From Tomitella gaofuii (GTDB lineage: Bacteria > Actinomycetota > Actinomycetes > Mycobacteriales > Mycobacteriaceae), in assembly GCF_014126825.1 (NCBI RefSeq), contig NZ_CP059900.1, forward strand, positions 1,054,001 to 1,118,000: a stretch of DNA of 64,000 bases, read 5' to 3'. Made by a program: the position numbers and the translations under genes. Under the pieces are notes generated by a model. That model was not told where the DNA came from and did no database searches. It saw only the letters and a list, made by a program, of their open reading frames with translations. Positions within the stretch are counted from its first letter, which is position 1. Every line of letters begins with the position of its first letter. This document shows, piece after piece, positions 56,733-64,000 of this stretch.

Positions 56733-58313
56733 GTGGCGCGTGCTGCCGGCGGGGCGCGTGGTTCCGGCTCCACGAGGATCCTCGCCCTGTTGTGTCCGGA
56801 CTGGCCGGCGGCTGCTGCGGCGGCGGACGCGGACCTGCCGCCGTCGGACCCGGTGGCGGTGCTGCACGCGGGCCGCGTGGTGGCGTGCACTGCGGTGGCC
56901 CGGTCGCGGGGCGTGCGGCGGGGGCTGCGCAAGCGTGAGGCGCAGGCGCGGTGCCCGGAGCTGCATGTCGCCGACCTGGACGTGGACAAGGATGCCCGGC
57001 TGTTCGAGCCGGTGGTGGCCGCGGTGTCGGCGCTGGTGCCGGGGGTGGAGATCCTGCGCCCGGGGCTGATGGTGGTGTCGGCGCACCGGGCCGCCCGGTA
57101 CTTCGGCGGCGAGCACGCGGTGGCCGAGCCGCTGATTGACGCGGTCGCGGCGGCGGGCGTCGAATGCCAGGTGGGGATCGCCGACGCCTTGGCCACCGCG
57201 GTGGTCGCCGCCAAGCGTGGGCGGCATGTGGCGGCAGGGGAGGACCGCCGGTTCCTGGCGCCGCTGCCGGTGTCGGCGCTCACCGACGAGCCGAGCCTGT
57301 CCGCACCCGAGCGTGCCGAACTGGTGGACCTGCTGCGGCGCATGGGGATCCGGACGTTGGGCGCCTTCGGGGAGTTGCCGCGGGCGGACGTCGCCTCCCG
57401 GTTCGGCGCCGACGCGGTGGTGGCGCACCGGATGGCGTGCGCGGAGTCCGGCCGGCTTCCCGCGCCGCGCGCGGTGCCCGCGGAACTGACGGTGCAGACG
57501 CGGTGCGACCCGCCGATCGACCGGGTGGACATGGCCGCGTTCGCGGGGCGGCGCCTGGCGGAGCGGCTGCACACCGCGCTCGCCGCAGCCGGGGTGGCCT
57601 GCACGCGCCTCGTGATCCACGCGGCCACCGCGGAGGGCGAGGAGCACGACCGCACGTGGCGCTGCGCCGAGCCGCTCACGCCCGACGCGACGGCCGACCG
57701 GGTGCGCTGGCAGATGGACGGCTGGCTCAGCGGCCGGAACGCGGCCCGCCCGTCCGGCCCGATCACGCTGCTGCGCCTGGAGCCGGTGGAGGTGGCCGGG
57801 GGGGAGCTGCAGCGGGGGCTGTTCGGCGGCGCGGGCGAGGCGCGGGATCGGGCCCGGCGCGCGGTCTCGCGGGTGCAGGGCCTGCTGGGCGGAGAGGCCG
57901 TGCTCTCCGGGGTGCTCTCCGGCGGGCGGGGGCCGGGCGAGCGGGTGGCGCTGCTGACCTGGGGCGAGCAGCCGCTCCCGGCCCGCGACCCGTCCGCGCC
58001 GTGGCCGGGGCGGCTGCCGGCGCCGTCGCCGTCGACGCTGCTCGCGGAAGAGGCCGGGCTGCTCGACGCCGCGGGCGATCCCGTGGGGGTGACGGGCCGG
58101 GGGCTGTTCACCGCGGCGCCGGCCGTGCTGGTGTGGCGGGGGCGCTCCCGGGAGGTCACCGGCTGGGCGGGGCCGTGGCCGGTGGACGAGCTGTGGTGGG
58201 ATCCGGGGGCAGGGCTGCGCGCGGCCCGGGCGCAGGTGCTGGCCTCCGGCGCCCCGGCGGTGCTGCTGCTGTGCCGTGGCGGGGAGTGGACGGTGGAGGG
58301 GGTGTACGGGTGA
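56733..58313 (+). CDS. imuB: ImuB (Y-family-like mutasome hub)
   Basis: 526 residues from the GTG at 56733, with GGGAGGAGGG before it. Y-family fold: TRILALLCPDWPAAAAAAD, ACTAVARSRGVRRGLRKREAQARCPEL, GIADALATAVVAAKRG and a helix-hairpin-helix (LLRRMGIRTLGAFGELPRADVASRFG). The polymerase-site acidic residues are not in their usual places (CPDWPAAAA for the D-x-D/N start), fitting the catalytically dead hub that recruits DnaE2 and the beta clamp. Linear Pro/Ala tail. Equivalent to Rv3394c, but 2.8 kb from imuA'. Confidence 0.88.
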   Translation: MARAAGGARGSGSTRILALLCPDWPAAAAAADADLPPSDPVAVLHAGRVVACTAVARSRGVRRGLRKREAQARCPELHVADLDVDKDARLFEPVVAAVSALVPGVEILRPGLMVVSAHRAARYFGGEHAVAEPLIDAVAAAGVECQVGIADALATAVVAAKRGRHVAAGEDRRFLAPLPVSALTDEPSLSAPERAELVDLLRRMGIRTLGAFGELPRADVASRFGADAVVAHRMACAESGRLPAPRAVPAELTVQTRCDPPIDRVDMAAFAGRRLAERLHTALAAAGVACTRLVIHAATAEGEEHDRTWRCAEPLTPDATADRVRWQMDGWLSGRNAARPSGPITLLRLEPVEVAGGELQRGLFGGAGEARDRARRAVSRVQGLLGGEAVLSGVLSGGRGPGERVALLTWGEQPLPARDPSAPWPGRLPAPSPSTLLAEEAGLLDAAGDPVGVTGRGLFTAAPAVLVWRGRSREVTGWAGPWPVDELWWDPGAGLRAARAQVLASGAPAVLLLCRGGEWTVEGVYG

Positions 58314-58408
58314 GCGGTCAGGCGGGACGACTACCGGTGCGGAGAGTTCGGGCTCCCCTCGCCCCCGGCACGAGCCGGGTCGGAATCCTCACCCGTGACG
58401 CTCACCTC

Positions 58409-58867
58409 TCAGCCGCGCGCCGCCCGCAACGCCCACAGCACCAGCGGCACCTGCAACGGCAACCGCCCGTAGGCCACGGCCTGCTGCCACGCGGGCCGGT
58501 TGCGCCGGCGGTAGTCCAGCGCCATCTGGATGTTGCCGGGGAACACCCCGACCAGCAGCGCCGCGGACGCCAGCCCACCGGTCCGGCGCGTGCGCGGGAT
58601 GGCGACGGCCGCCGCGCACGCCAGCTCGCCCACTCCCGACGCGTACACCCAGTCGCGCCGCGAGGCGACGCCGGTGAGCTGCGGCGGGATCAGCGGCTCG
58701 AAGAACCGGGGCCGCGCGAAGTGCAGGGCACCGGCCCCGCCCAGCAGTGCGGCGAGGGCGGGCGCGGCGGCGCGGTCGAGACGGGAGCGGTCGGCCCGGG
58801 GGCGGCCCGGCCGGGAGAGGTCCTTGCGGGCACGGGACGGGCGGCGCAGGCGCGGTGCGGAAGGCAT
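58409..58867 (-). CDS. DoxX-like membrane protein
   Basis: 152 residues from the ATG at 58867. After an Arg/Pro-rich start come four membrane segments (APALAALLGGAGALHFARP, WVYASGVGELACAAAVAI, GGLASAALLVGVFPGNIQMAL, LPLQVPLVLWALRAA) with the ALHF and PGNIQMAL patterns of DoxX-related proteins. Function in this family is poorly defined; some members take part in redox processes with thioredoxin-like partners. Confidence 0.75.
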   Translation of the reverse strand: MPSAPRLRRPSRARKDLSRPGRPRADRSRLDRAAAPALAALLGGAGALHFARPRFFEPLIPPQLTGVASRRDWVYASGVGELACAAAVAIPRTRRTGGLASAALLVGVFPGNIQMALDYRRRNRPAWQQAVAYGRLPLQVPLVLWALRAARG

Positions 58868-59046
58868 GCGGCGATTGTGGCGCAGCGCGCGCCGCGGTGC
58901 GAGCCGGCGGCCCGGTCGAGGAGCGGATGTGCGGACGATGTGTGTACATCAGGCGTACAGTCGGGGGTGACTGAGCCGGGGTGGCCTGGAACGGCCGGGA
59001 AGAATTATGGAAAGGCGGGGGAGAATTGCAGGGGGGAGAGACGACG

Positions 59047-59373
59047 GTGCAGGCGATGCAGCACGAGGACAAGAGCGGAGAGGCGGCGGGGCCCGTCGAG
59101 GGAAAGCGGGACCGGCGCCTGAGCCTGCGCACCACCGCGCGGCAGTCCGCGCTGATTCAGCAGGCGGCGGCGTCCGCGCACAAGACCGTGAGCGAGTTCG
59201 TCCTGGACAGCGCCACCGATCGTGCCGAGGATGTCCTCGCAGGCCGCCGTCATTTCGCGATCGGTGACATCGCATGGCAGGCATTCCACGTGGAGCTCGA
59301 TCGGCCGGCGGTGCTCAAGCCGCGCCTGCGCGCGTTGCTGCACGAGGATCCGCCGTTCGAGCCGCAGGCGTGA
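59047..59373 (+). CDS. DUF1778 antitoxin (TacA-like)
   Basis: 108 residues from the GTG at 59047, with GGGGGGAGAG before it; ATG 59056 is an alternative. The ribbon-helix-helix segment RRLSLRTTARQSALIQQAAASAHKTVSEFVLDSATDRAEDVL is a clear DUF1778 domain. The C-terminal tail (FAIGDIAWQAFHVELDRPAVLKPRLRALL) wraps the toxin. Antitoxin and DNA-binding autorepressor. Its stop overlaps the GNAT toxin start (GTGA). Confidence 0.9.
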   Translation: MQAMQHEDKSGEAAGPVEGKRDRRLSLRTTARQSALIQQAAASAHKTVSEFVLDSATDRAEDVLAGRRHFAIGDIAWQAFHVELDRPAVLKPRLRALLHEDPPFEPQA

Positions 59374-59885
59374 CGCGGTATCGCGCACCGCGGCGACTCA
59401 CCGCCGCAGCGGACATGTCCGGGTTCCGGTCCGGCAGCGGAAGCCTTGATCGGTGGCTGCAGCGCTACGCGCTGGCGAATCAGCAGTCCGGCATGGCGAC
59501 GACCTTCGTGACCACGCCGGAAGGGTCTCCAGAAGTCGTCGGTTTCTACTCGCTCGTCACCGGCGGCGTGGAGCATGATGCCGCTCCGGCACGCGTGCGC
59601 AGGGGCGTTCCGCGCCACCCCGTTCCGGTGATCATTCTGGCCCGGCTGGCCGTGCACACCGAACATCAGGGAACTGGGCTAGGGCGTGGGCTGCTGCGCG
59701 ATGCCCTCATACGTGTGTCGAATGCCGCCGGCGAGATCGGCGTACGGACCCTGCTGATCCACGCTAAAGACGACGCGGCGCGCAAGTTCTACTGCGCTCA
59801 GGCGGAGTTCGATCCCTCCCCGGTCGATCCGCTGCAGCTGTTCCTGCTGATGAGGGACCTTCGCAAGGCCGTGCGGGAAAGATAG
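59370..59885 (+). CDS. GNAT toxin (TacT-like)
   Basis: 171 residues from the GTG at 59370. Starts with the DUF1778-partner pattern (FRSGSGSLDRWLQRYALANQQSGMATTFV) and has the acetyl-CoA loop LARLAVHTEHQGTGLGRGLLRDAL, where Q-x-x-G-x-G binds the cofactor. Ends KDDAARKFYCAQAEFDPSPVDPLQLFLLMRDL, containing the catalytic tyrosine. These toxins acetylate the amino acid on charged tRNA and stop translation. Complete module with the upstream antitoxin. Confidence 0.9.
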   Translation: MTRYRAPRRLTAAADMSGFRSGSGSLDRWLQRYALANQQSGMATTFVTTPEGSPEVVGFYSLVTGGVEHDAAPARVRRGVPRHPVPVIILARLAVHTEHQGTGLGRGLLRDALIRVSNAAGEIGVRTLLIHAKDDAARKFYCAQAEFDPSPVDPLQLFLLMRDLRKAVRER

Positions 59886-59919
59886 GCGCGCACCGGCCCG
59901 CGGGTCGTAGGATCGACGG

Positions 59920-60462
59920 ATGGCTGACGGGAATGCTGTGGCGGGTCGTGCTGGCGCCGACGCGAGGAGGCGCACCGGGCGCGCGTTTCTCGGCTGGGCG
60001 GCGGTGTACGCGGTGTCGCAGGCCAACATCGCCCGCACGCTCGGCCCGGCCGCGCCCAAGCTGCTGAAGATCCAGACGGCCACCTCCGCCGCCGGGTACC
60101 GCGAGGTGCTCGAGTCGATGACGCCGCGCGAGCTGGCCGGCTACCGCGCCCACTACCCGCTCGACATGGTGCACCCCTTCCTCTACGCGATGGCCCTGCG
60201 GGCGGGGGCCCGGGCGCTGCACGCGCGACGGCCGCAGCCGGAGCCGATGCGCCGGTTCCTCATGGCGGCGCCGGTGGTGTCGGCGGGGTGCGACTACGTC
60301 GAGAACGTCGCCGGCTGGTACCTCATCGACCACGGCGAGCACGTCACCGACGCGGGCACGCGTGCGGTGACGGCGGTGAGCACGCTCAAGTGGGTGCTGG
60401 CGCTGGGGGAGCTGGGGCACGTGCTCTCGGGCCTGGCGGTGGCCCGGCTGCGGCGGCACTGA
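59920..60462 (+). CDS. Membrane protein of unknown function
   Basis: 180 residues from the ATG at 59920. About four hydrophobic segments: FLGWAAVYAVSQANIAR, VHPFLYAMALRAGARAL, FLMAAPVVSAGCDYVENVAGWYLI and STLKWVLALGELGHVLSGLAVA. An amphipathic stretch with SMTPRELAGYRAHYPLD separates the first two. Not recognised. It precedes the ECF sigma gene by 27 nt and could be co-transcribed with it. Confidence 0.65.
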   Translation: MADGNAVAGRAGADARRRTGRAFLGWAAVYAVSQANIARTLGPAAPKLLKIQTATSAAGYREVLESMTPRELAGYRAHYPLDMVHPFLYAMALRAGARALHARRPQPEPMRRFLMAAPVVSAGCDYVENVAGWYLIDHGEHVTDAGTRAVTAVSTLKWVLALGELGHVLSGLAVARLRRH

Positions 60463-60489
60463 CCGTCCGCAACCCCCTAGCCTCGGTTC

Positions 60490-61351
60490 ATGGGTTCCGA
60501 CGCGCTGGCCGCGGAGTTCGAGGCGCACCGCGCCCATCTGCTCTCGGCCGCCTACCGGCTCACCGGCAGCGTCGCCGACGCCGAGGACGCGGTGCAGGAG
60601 GCGTGGCTGCGCCTCGACCGCGCCGGGCCGGCCGACATCGACGACCTGCGCGCCTGGCTGACGACGGTGGTGGGCCGCATCTGCCTCGACCGGCTGCGCT
60701 CGGCGGTGGCGCGGCGCGAAACGTACACCGGCCAGTGGTTGCCGGAGCCGATCGTCACGCCCCTGTCCGGCGCGCGCGCCGAGGATCCGCTCGATCAGGT
60801 GGTGCGCGACGAGGACAACCGGCTGGCCGCGCTGATCGTGCTCGACACCCTCACCCCCGAGCAGCGGGTGGCGTTCGTGCTGCACGACGGGTTCGGCGTC
60901 CCCTTCGGTGAGATCGCGGCGATGCTGGCGGTGACGCCCGCGGCGGCGCGGCAGGCGGCCTCGCGGGCGCGGCGCACGGTGGCCTCGGCGCCGCCCCCGG
61001 CGCCGGTCGGCGAGCATGCGGCGGCCGTGCAGGCGCTGGCCGCGGCGGTCGCCTCGGGCGAGGTGGACGCGGTGGTGCGGGTGCTGCATCCGCAGGCGAC
61101 GTTCGTCGGCGACGCGGGCGGCACGGTTCCTGCTGGGACTGGCGCGGATGTACGGGCCGCACAGGCTGCTGGAGCTCGAGCCGGTGCTGGTGAACGGGCG
61201 GCCGGGGCTGCTGCACCGCGGGGCCCCGGCGGATGCGGAGACGGGGCGGCCCGCGATCGCCCGCCGCGTCATCGCCGTCGTCGTCCGCGAGGGGGCCGTG
61301 TGGGCCGGCTACGACATGGCGAACCCGGCGAAGCTGCGGGGCGTGCGCTGA
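60490..61351 (+). CDS. ECF41-like (SigJ-type) sigma factor, frameshift in the C-terminal domain
   Basis: Regions 2 and 4 are intact: SAAYRLTGSVADAEDAVQEAWLRL and LDTLTPEQRVAFVLHDGFGVPFGEIAAMLAVTPAAARQAASRARR. The C-terminal SnoaL-like domain that regulates ECF41 factors begins (VRVLHPQATFVGDAGG) and then jumps frame near 61120, where about a dozen residues usual in the family also seem missing, so a small deletion rather than a single-base error. The end reads normally in the other frame (ARFLLGLARMYGPHRLLELEPV, WAGYDMANPAKLRGVR). As written the product is fused to a wrong tail. ECF41 genes lie by carboxymuconolactone-decarboxylase genes, and one is found 0.9 kb away. Confidence 0.8.
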
Positions 61352-61403
61352 GCCTGTGCGCCGCGATCCTGCGACAGAACGTGATCCGCAGGTTTCCTCC
61401 CGG

Positions 61404-61460
61404 TCCGAGCACGGCTTGTGCGGCCCGCCGGCGTGTCAGGGGAACCGGCGCTCGGCTCGG
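61404..61460. repeat. Palindromic repeat, copy A, beside the HepT/MntA module
   Basis: 57 bp beginning TCCGAGCACGGC and ending GCTCGGCTCGG, with CCGGCGTGTC inside. It shares these blocks, at the same spacing for the first two, with a repeat on the other side of the module. Confidence 0.6.
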
Positions 61461-61468
61461 AGATGTGT

Positions 61469-61804
61469 TCAGTCGTCCAGCAGCCGGCGCAGGCCGATGG
61501 CCAGCGAGCGGAGGTCGTTATCGACGATGTCGGCGATCAAGTCCGGACGGACTCGGAAGTACTCATGAGCAACGATATTGCGCAGTCCGATGATGCTGTG
61601 CCAGGGCGTCCCGGGAAGTGCCGTACTGAGGTCCTCACGGATGGAATTGGCCGCCTCACCTATGAGCATGAGGTTATGGAGCACTGCGTCGTATGCCATG
61701 CGTCCCACTGGGCCCGAGGTCGCGTCCATCGCATCCCTGTAGTCCGAGCACCGCTCGACGGCATCGAGGATGTCTGAGATCCGCTCTCTGCGTGACCGGG
61801 TCAC
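61469..61804 (-). CDS. hepT: HepT-like RNase toxin (DUF86)
   Basis: 111 residues from the GTG at 61804, overlapping the mntA stop by 4 nt. HEPN-fold helices with the RNase motif R-x4-H in GLRNIVAHEYF (R-N-I-V-A-H-E-Y). MRMAYDAVLHNL-like sequence (GRMAYDAVLHNLMLIGEAANSIRE) is typical of HepT. Toxin of an MntA/HepT module, in which MntA AMPylates the tyrosine in the H-x-Y region and so neutralises it. Confidence 0.92.
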   Translation of the reverse strand: MTRSRRERISDILDAVERCSDYRDAMDATSGPVGRMAYDAVLHNLMLIGEAANSIREDLSTALPGTPWHSIIGLRNIVAHEYFRVRPDLIADIVDNDLRSLAIGLRRLLDD

Positions 61805-62118
61805 AGCGCGACGGACTCGGCCTGCGCGCGAACGGACACCCCGTCGAGCAGCAGTTCGGCCGCAACGACGTCGACACGGGTGCCCAGCAGCAGAGAGAGC
61901 TCATCGGCCAGCCCCGCCACCCGCAGCAGTGGGTTTCCTCCGCCGACATCCAGGTCGACGAGCAGGTCGATATCGCTGCCGGGGTGGTCATCACCGCGCG
62001 CAACCGACCCGAAGATGCGCGGATTGGTGGCCCGGTACCGCTCCAGCACCGCGAGAATATCGGCCCGGCGACCCTCGAGGATGGTGCGTCGCGCCGACGC
62101 ATCGCTGACCGTGCTCAT
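61801..62118 (-). CDS. mntA: MntA-like minimal nucleotidyltransferase antitoxin
   Basis: 105 residues from the ATG at 62118. The nucleotidyltransferase signature is complete: FGSVARGDDHPGSDIDLLVDL (G-S-x10-D-x-D). VDVVAAELLLDG supplies the third acidic residue region. It transfers AMP groups to the HepT toxin. Encoded first in the module, the usual order. The ATG is taken because an earlier start is not available. Confidence 0.92.
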   Translation of the reverse strand: MSTVSDASARRTILEGRRADILAVLERYRATNPRIFGSVARGDDHPGSDIDLLVDLDVGGGNPLLRVAGLADELSLLLGTRVDVVAAELLLDGVSVRAQAESVAL

Positions 62119-62151
62119 ACGTCCACGCTACCGACTTTCGCGGGGGCCGGG

Positions 62152-62227
62152 CCCGATCCGAGCACGGCGTGCGTTGCCGACCGGCGTGTCGGCCCGGCGT
62201 GTCGCGGGAGGCGGTGCTCGGATCGGG
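62152..62227. repeat. Palindromic repeat, copy B, on the other side of the HepT/MntA module
   Basis: Perfect 14-bp outer arms (62152-62165 and 62214-62227). Inside, TCCGAGCACGGC, 12 nt, CCGGCGTGTC repeats copy A (61404-61460); a GGCGTGTC duplicate adds length. It could also terminate the convergent gene on its right. Confidence 0.62.
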
Positions 62228-62239
62228 GGGGGCGGGCGG

Positions 62240-62815
62240 TCAGGCGTCGTCGGCCCAGGGAACCCGGCATGCGTCGGTGCTGAATCCCTGCTCGTGGATG
62301 CCGAGCGCCGAGTTCATGCGGGCCCGCGAGTTCTCCAGTGCGATCTGGTAGGTGAGCTCCACCAGGCCGTCGCGGCCGAAGCGGGTCTCAAGGTCGGCCA
62401 CCTGCTCGTCGGTGACGGCGGTGGCGACGTCGCCGGTCATAGCGTCGGCGTAGGCGATGGCGGCGCGCTCGTCGTCGGAGTAGAGCGGCGAGGTGGCGTA
62501 GTCGGCGATGTGGGCCAGGCGTTCGGTGTCGAGGCCGGCCAGGCGCTGTTCCATGGTGCCGAAGTCGACGCACCAGCTGCAGCCGATGGTCCAGGCGGTG
62601 CGGTAGACGGCGATGTCGCGGATGTTCGCGGGCAGCCGCTTGGACGCCTGCTGGGCCAGCATCTCGTGCACGGTGCTGGTGCGAGCGATGCCCGGGTGGT
62701 GCAGGGAGACGGAGAGCGGTTCGGGTACCTCCCCGTACATGCGGGCCGCGATGCGGTAGGCGAGCTTGGCGACGGGGCCGGCCTGGGCGGGGGTGACGGC
62801 GGGGATGCGTGGCAT
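62240..62815 (-). CDS. Carboxymuconolactone decarboxylase / AhpD-family protein
   Basis: 191 residues from the ATG at 62815. AhpD-like helical fold: RLPANIRDIAVYRTAWTIGCSWCVDFGTMEQRLAGLD, where the C-x2-C pair (CSWC) and the following histidine-replacing D give a redox site, then LVELTYQIALENSRARMNSALGI. Peroxidase-like reduction or decarboxylation; substrate unknown. This is the COE gene class controlled by ECF41 sigma factors; a matching promoter lies upstream. Confidence 0.85.
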   Translation of the reverse strand: MPRIPAVTPAQAGPVAKLAYRIAARMYGEVPEPLSVSLHHPGIARTSTVHEMLAQQASKRLPANIRDIAVYRTAWTIGCSWCVDFGTMEQRLAGLDTERLAHIADYATSPLYSDDERAAIAYADAMTGDVATAVTDEQVADLETRFGRDGLVELTYQIALENSRARMNSALGIHEQGFSTDACRVPWADDA

Positions 62816-62864
62816 GCTCGTGCTCCTTGGCGTGGGGCCCTTGTTGTGGGCCGTCTACCTGTGA

Positions 62865-62891
62865 GACGAGGCGGCGGGACGGAATGTGACC
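62865..62891 (-). promoter_or_regulatory. Candidate ECF41 promoter of the CMD gene
   Basis: On the minus strand GGTCACA (62891-62885), 16 nt, CGTC (62868-62865). This is one base from the TGTCACA-N16-CGTC motif reported for ECF41 targets. Leader to the ATG about 45 nt. Confidence 0.6.
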
Positions 62892-63181
62892 GTCGGGCCT
62901 GTGGCACTCCGTGCTCGTGGCGATCCGGGGCCGGCGGGGTCTGCGGACCAGCGAGCCGGCGCGGCTGTACTTCCTGTCGCAGGCACTTCGGCGAGGACGG
63001 CAGTATTCTGTTGGATGTGCCGTGCGAAGAGCCGCCGTTGTCGGTGCGGCAGTGCGGAAGCAGGCGCGACACCGTGTGCGGCCGATGATGGTCGCACACG
63101 GCGGTCGTCAGGGGCCTGCGCCCCGCCCCCCGGTGGCTGCCAGTATCAGTGGCAGCCACTGGGCGGGTAAGTAGGCGATGG
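62892..63181. other. Intergenic region between the CMD gene and the secreted protein gene
   Basis: No gene is supported. Reading frames here are Arg/Cys-rich and lack ribosome sites. A hairpin with 10-bp arms (63133-63142, 63150-63159), extendable by flanking C/G runs, lies just after the stop of the minus-strand secreted gene and probably terminates it. Confidence 0.5.
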
Positions 63182-63772
63182 TTATGCGCCCACCTGGGGA
63201 TGTGAGCCGTCATCCAGGTCGAGTTGCAGGGTCGTGGTCGCCAGTGCAGTGTCGGAATCTGGGCACGACAGTGACCCGCTCTTCGTGGACGTGAACTCCA
63301 CGCCGGAAGCGTTGACCGCAGCGGCCTTGCCAGTCGCATTGTCGTAGGCGACGGGGCCCACATCGCTCTGGTGAACGGCCAGGGTGCAGGTGCCCGTCGC
63401 GTCAGATGCCACCGCGGTGATTCCGCCATCGGGAATCGACAGAGTCCCCTGCGGGCTACCGCCGTTGTAGTCGACGCTGAGTGTGGCGTCATCGTTGACC
63501 GTCACCGTGGTGGGCACGGTCCCGTCCAGGTAGCAGTACGAGATGTTGATCGCGTTCTGCTGCAGGGTGATGGTGTCGTCGCCGGCGGCGGTTGGCGTGT
63601 TGCCCTCGGCCTCGAACGTGTAGCAGTCGAGGGTGTGCCCGTTGGTGGCGAGATGCAGCGCCGGTGTTGACGTGCCCGTCGCGGTGACGTGTTCCCCTCC
63701 GTGCGGTGTGATCGTCGTCGCGGATGCGACGCCCTGCCCTGCGATCGCCAGCCCTGCGGCGGCGGCGATCAC
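63182..63772 (-). CDS. Secreted hypothetical protein, 5' end cut by an ISL3 element
   Basis: The open frame begins at a GTG at 63772 within what looks like a signal peptide (IAAAAGLAIAGQGVASA). In the same frame, upstream of the GTG, the sequence reads RFRARSAI, a plausible basic n-region, but the IS end at 63797 removes the start codon. The mature part is Thr/Asp/Gly-rich and beta-like (ALHLATNGHTLDCYTFEAEG, ATTTLQLDLDDGSHPQVGA) with several cysteines. Composition is less GC-rich than neighbours. Unknown function; probably no longer expressed normally. Confidence 0.6.
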   Translation of the reverse strand: MIAAAAGLAIAGQGVASATTITPHGGEHVTATGTSTPALHLATNGHTLDCYTFEAEGNTPTAAGDDTITLQQNAINISYCYLDGTVPTTVTVNDDATLSVDYNGGSPQGTLSIPDGGITAVASDATGTCTLAVHQSDVGPVAYDNATGKAAAVNASGVEFTSTKSGSLSCPDSDTALATTTLQLDLDDGSHPQVGA

Positions 63773-63796
63773 GATTGCGCTGCGAGCGCGGAATCT

Positions 63797-64000
63797 GGCT
63801 CTTCGAGGTTGAGCGGGCTGTCAGCATGAGAACTGGTGTGCGGCAGCCCGCTGTCGACGGGTGCAGTGGAATCGTATCCGGCGGCGGGAGTTCTCCGTGT
63901 TCCGGAATCCGCACGCAGACCGCTTGACGGCCTTGACCAGCCTGTTGTAGCCCTCGGTGCCGGCGTTGGTGATGCCCGTTTCCAGGAACGCGTTGATCTG
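63797..64000 (-). mobile_element. ISL3-family insertion sequence, left end
   Basis: The element starts at 63797 with GGCTCTTCGAGG, matching the GGCTCTTC start of ISL3-family terminal repeats such as IS31831, and continues past the window edge. It carries the transposase C-terminus. The other end and any 8-bp target duplication are outside the window. Confidence 0.75.
63821..64000 (-). CDS. ISL3-family transposase, C-terminal 59 residues
   Basis: Open to the window edge, so 5' truncated here. The translation contains ETGITNAGTEGYNRLVKAVK and RSACGFRNTENSRRRIRFHC before the stop at 63821. The T-N-A-x-T-E-G-x-N-x-L-V-K-x-x-K-R motif and the C-G-F-R-N block are characteristic of the ISL3 DDE transposase C-terminus. 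It moves the element that truncates the neighbouring secreted gene. Confidence 0.88.
   Translation of the reverse strand, partial: QINAFLETGITNAGTEGYNRLVKAVKRSACGFRNTENSRRRIRFHCTRRQRAAAHQFSC

Noticed and set aside
55616-58159. 847-residue minus-strand frame across the dioxygenase and imuB
   Set aside because: Spans two clear plus-strand genes and an SOS promoter; no protein family features.
62886-63170. Small plus-strand frame beside the CMD gene
   Set aside because: Arg/Cys-rich translation, overlaps the ECF41-type promoter, no ribosome site.

Overview
High-GC (about 72%) actinobacterial chromosome from a mycolic-acid-containing member of the Mycobacteriales. The case rests on gene order: rplM-rpsI-glmM-(two or three small genes)-(hydrolase)-glmS-nnrE/D-...-alr-tsaE-tsaB-rimI-tsaD-groES-groEL-whiB3-(Rv3415c-like)-sigD-rsdA-DUF5319-guaB2-guaB3-choD-guaA and imuA'/imuB. 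This is the order of Mycobacterium tuberculosis Rv3443c to Rv3394c with lineage-specific insertions. The genus cannot be settled from the sequence alone.

Layout. 0.2-9.3 kb: ribosomal proteins L13/S9, amino-sugar synthesis for the wall (glmM, glmS), a metabolite-repair enzyme and a low-molecular-weight phosphatase. 9.4-19.8 kb: a tightly overlapping surface-polysaccharide operon (two glycosyltransferase genes, a polysaccharide deacetylase, a FemAB-like transferase, a GH16 lipoprotein, a flippase fused to an APH-like kinase, and two membrane proteins), followed by a TetR/ScbR-like regulator with a palindromic site. 21.5-31 kb: alr, the tRNA t6A genes, a Tat-exported phosphoesterase, CIRCE-controlled groESL and whiB3. 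31-46 kb: sigD and its anti-sigma factor, purine genes guaB2/guaB3/guaA, choD, a PspC/MacRS-like envelope two-component locus and a secreted GH43 enzyme. 46-52.7 kb: Ser/Thr kinase, hydrolase, META lipoprotein, MFS pump, LtrA-GNAT fusion and a self-regulated Clp-N/HTH protein. 52.9-64 kb: an accessory-rich end in which the SOS mutasome genes imuA' and imuB are separated from each other, with three toxin-antitoxin modules (HicA/HicB-like, DUF1778/GNAT, MntA/HepT), an ECF41-like sigma factor and its probable carboxymuconolactone-decarboxylase target, and an ISL3 element running off the right edge.

Most interesting: (1) the polysaccharide operon with its flippase-kinase fusion; (2) imuA' and imuB each driven by a near-identical LexA-box promoter and leader; (3) paired 7-2-7 palindromes between the divergent PspC genes; (4) related palindromic repeats on both sides of the MntA/HepT module; (5) a double operator lying over a leaderless promoter.

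Caution: eight genes, several of them essential (groEL, alr, tsaB), are broken by frameshifts. Nearly all can be repaired by one base in a short G or C run, so sequencing or assembly error is more likely than real gene loss. No tRNA, rRNA or CRISPR array was seen.
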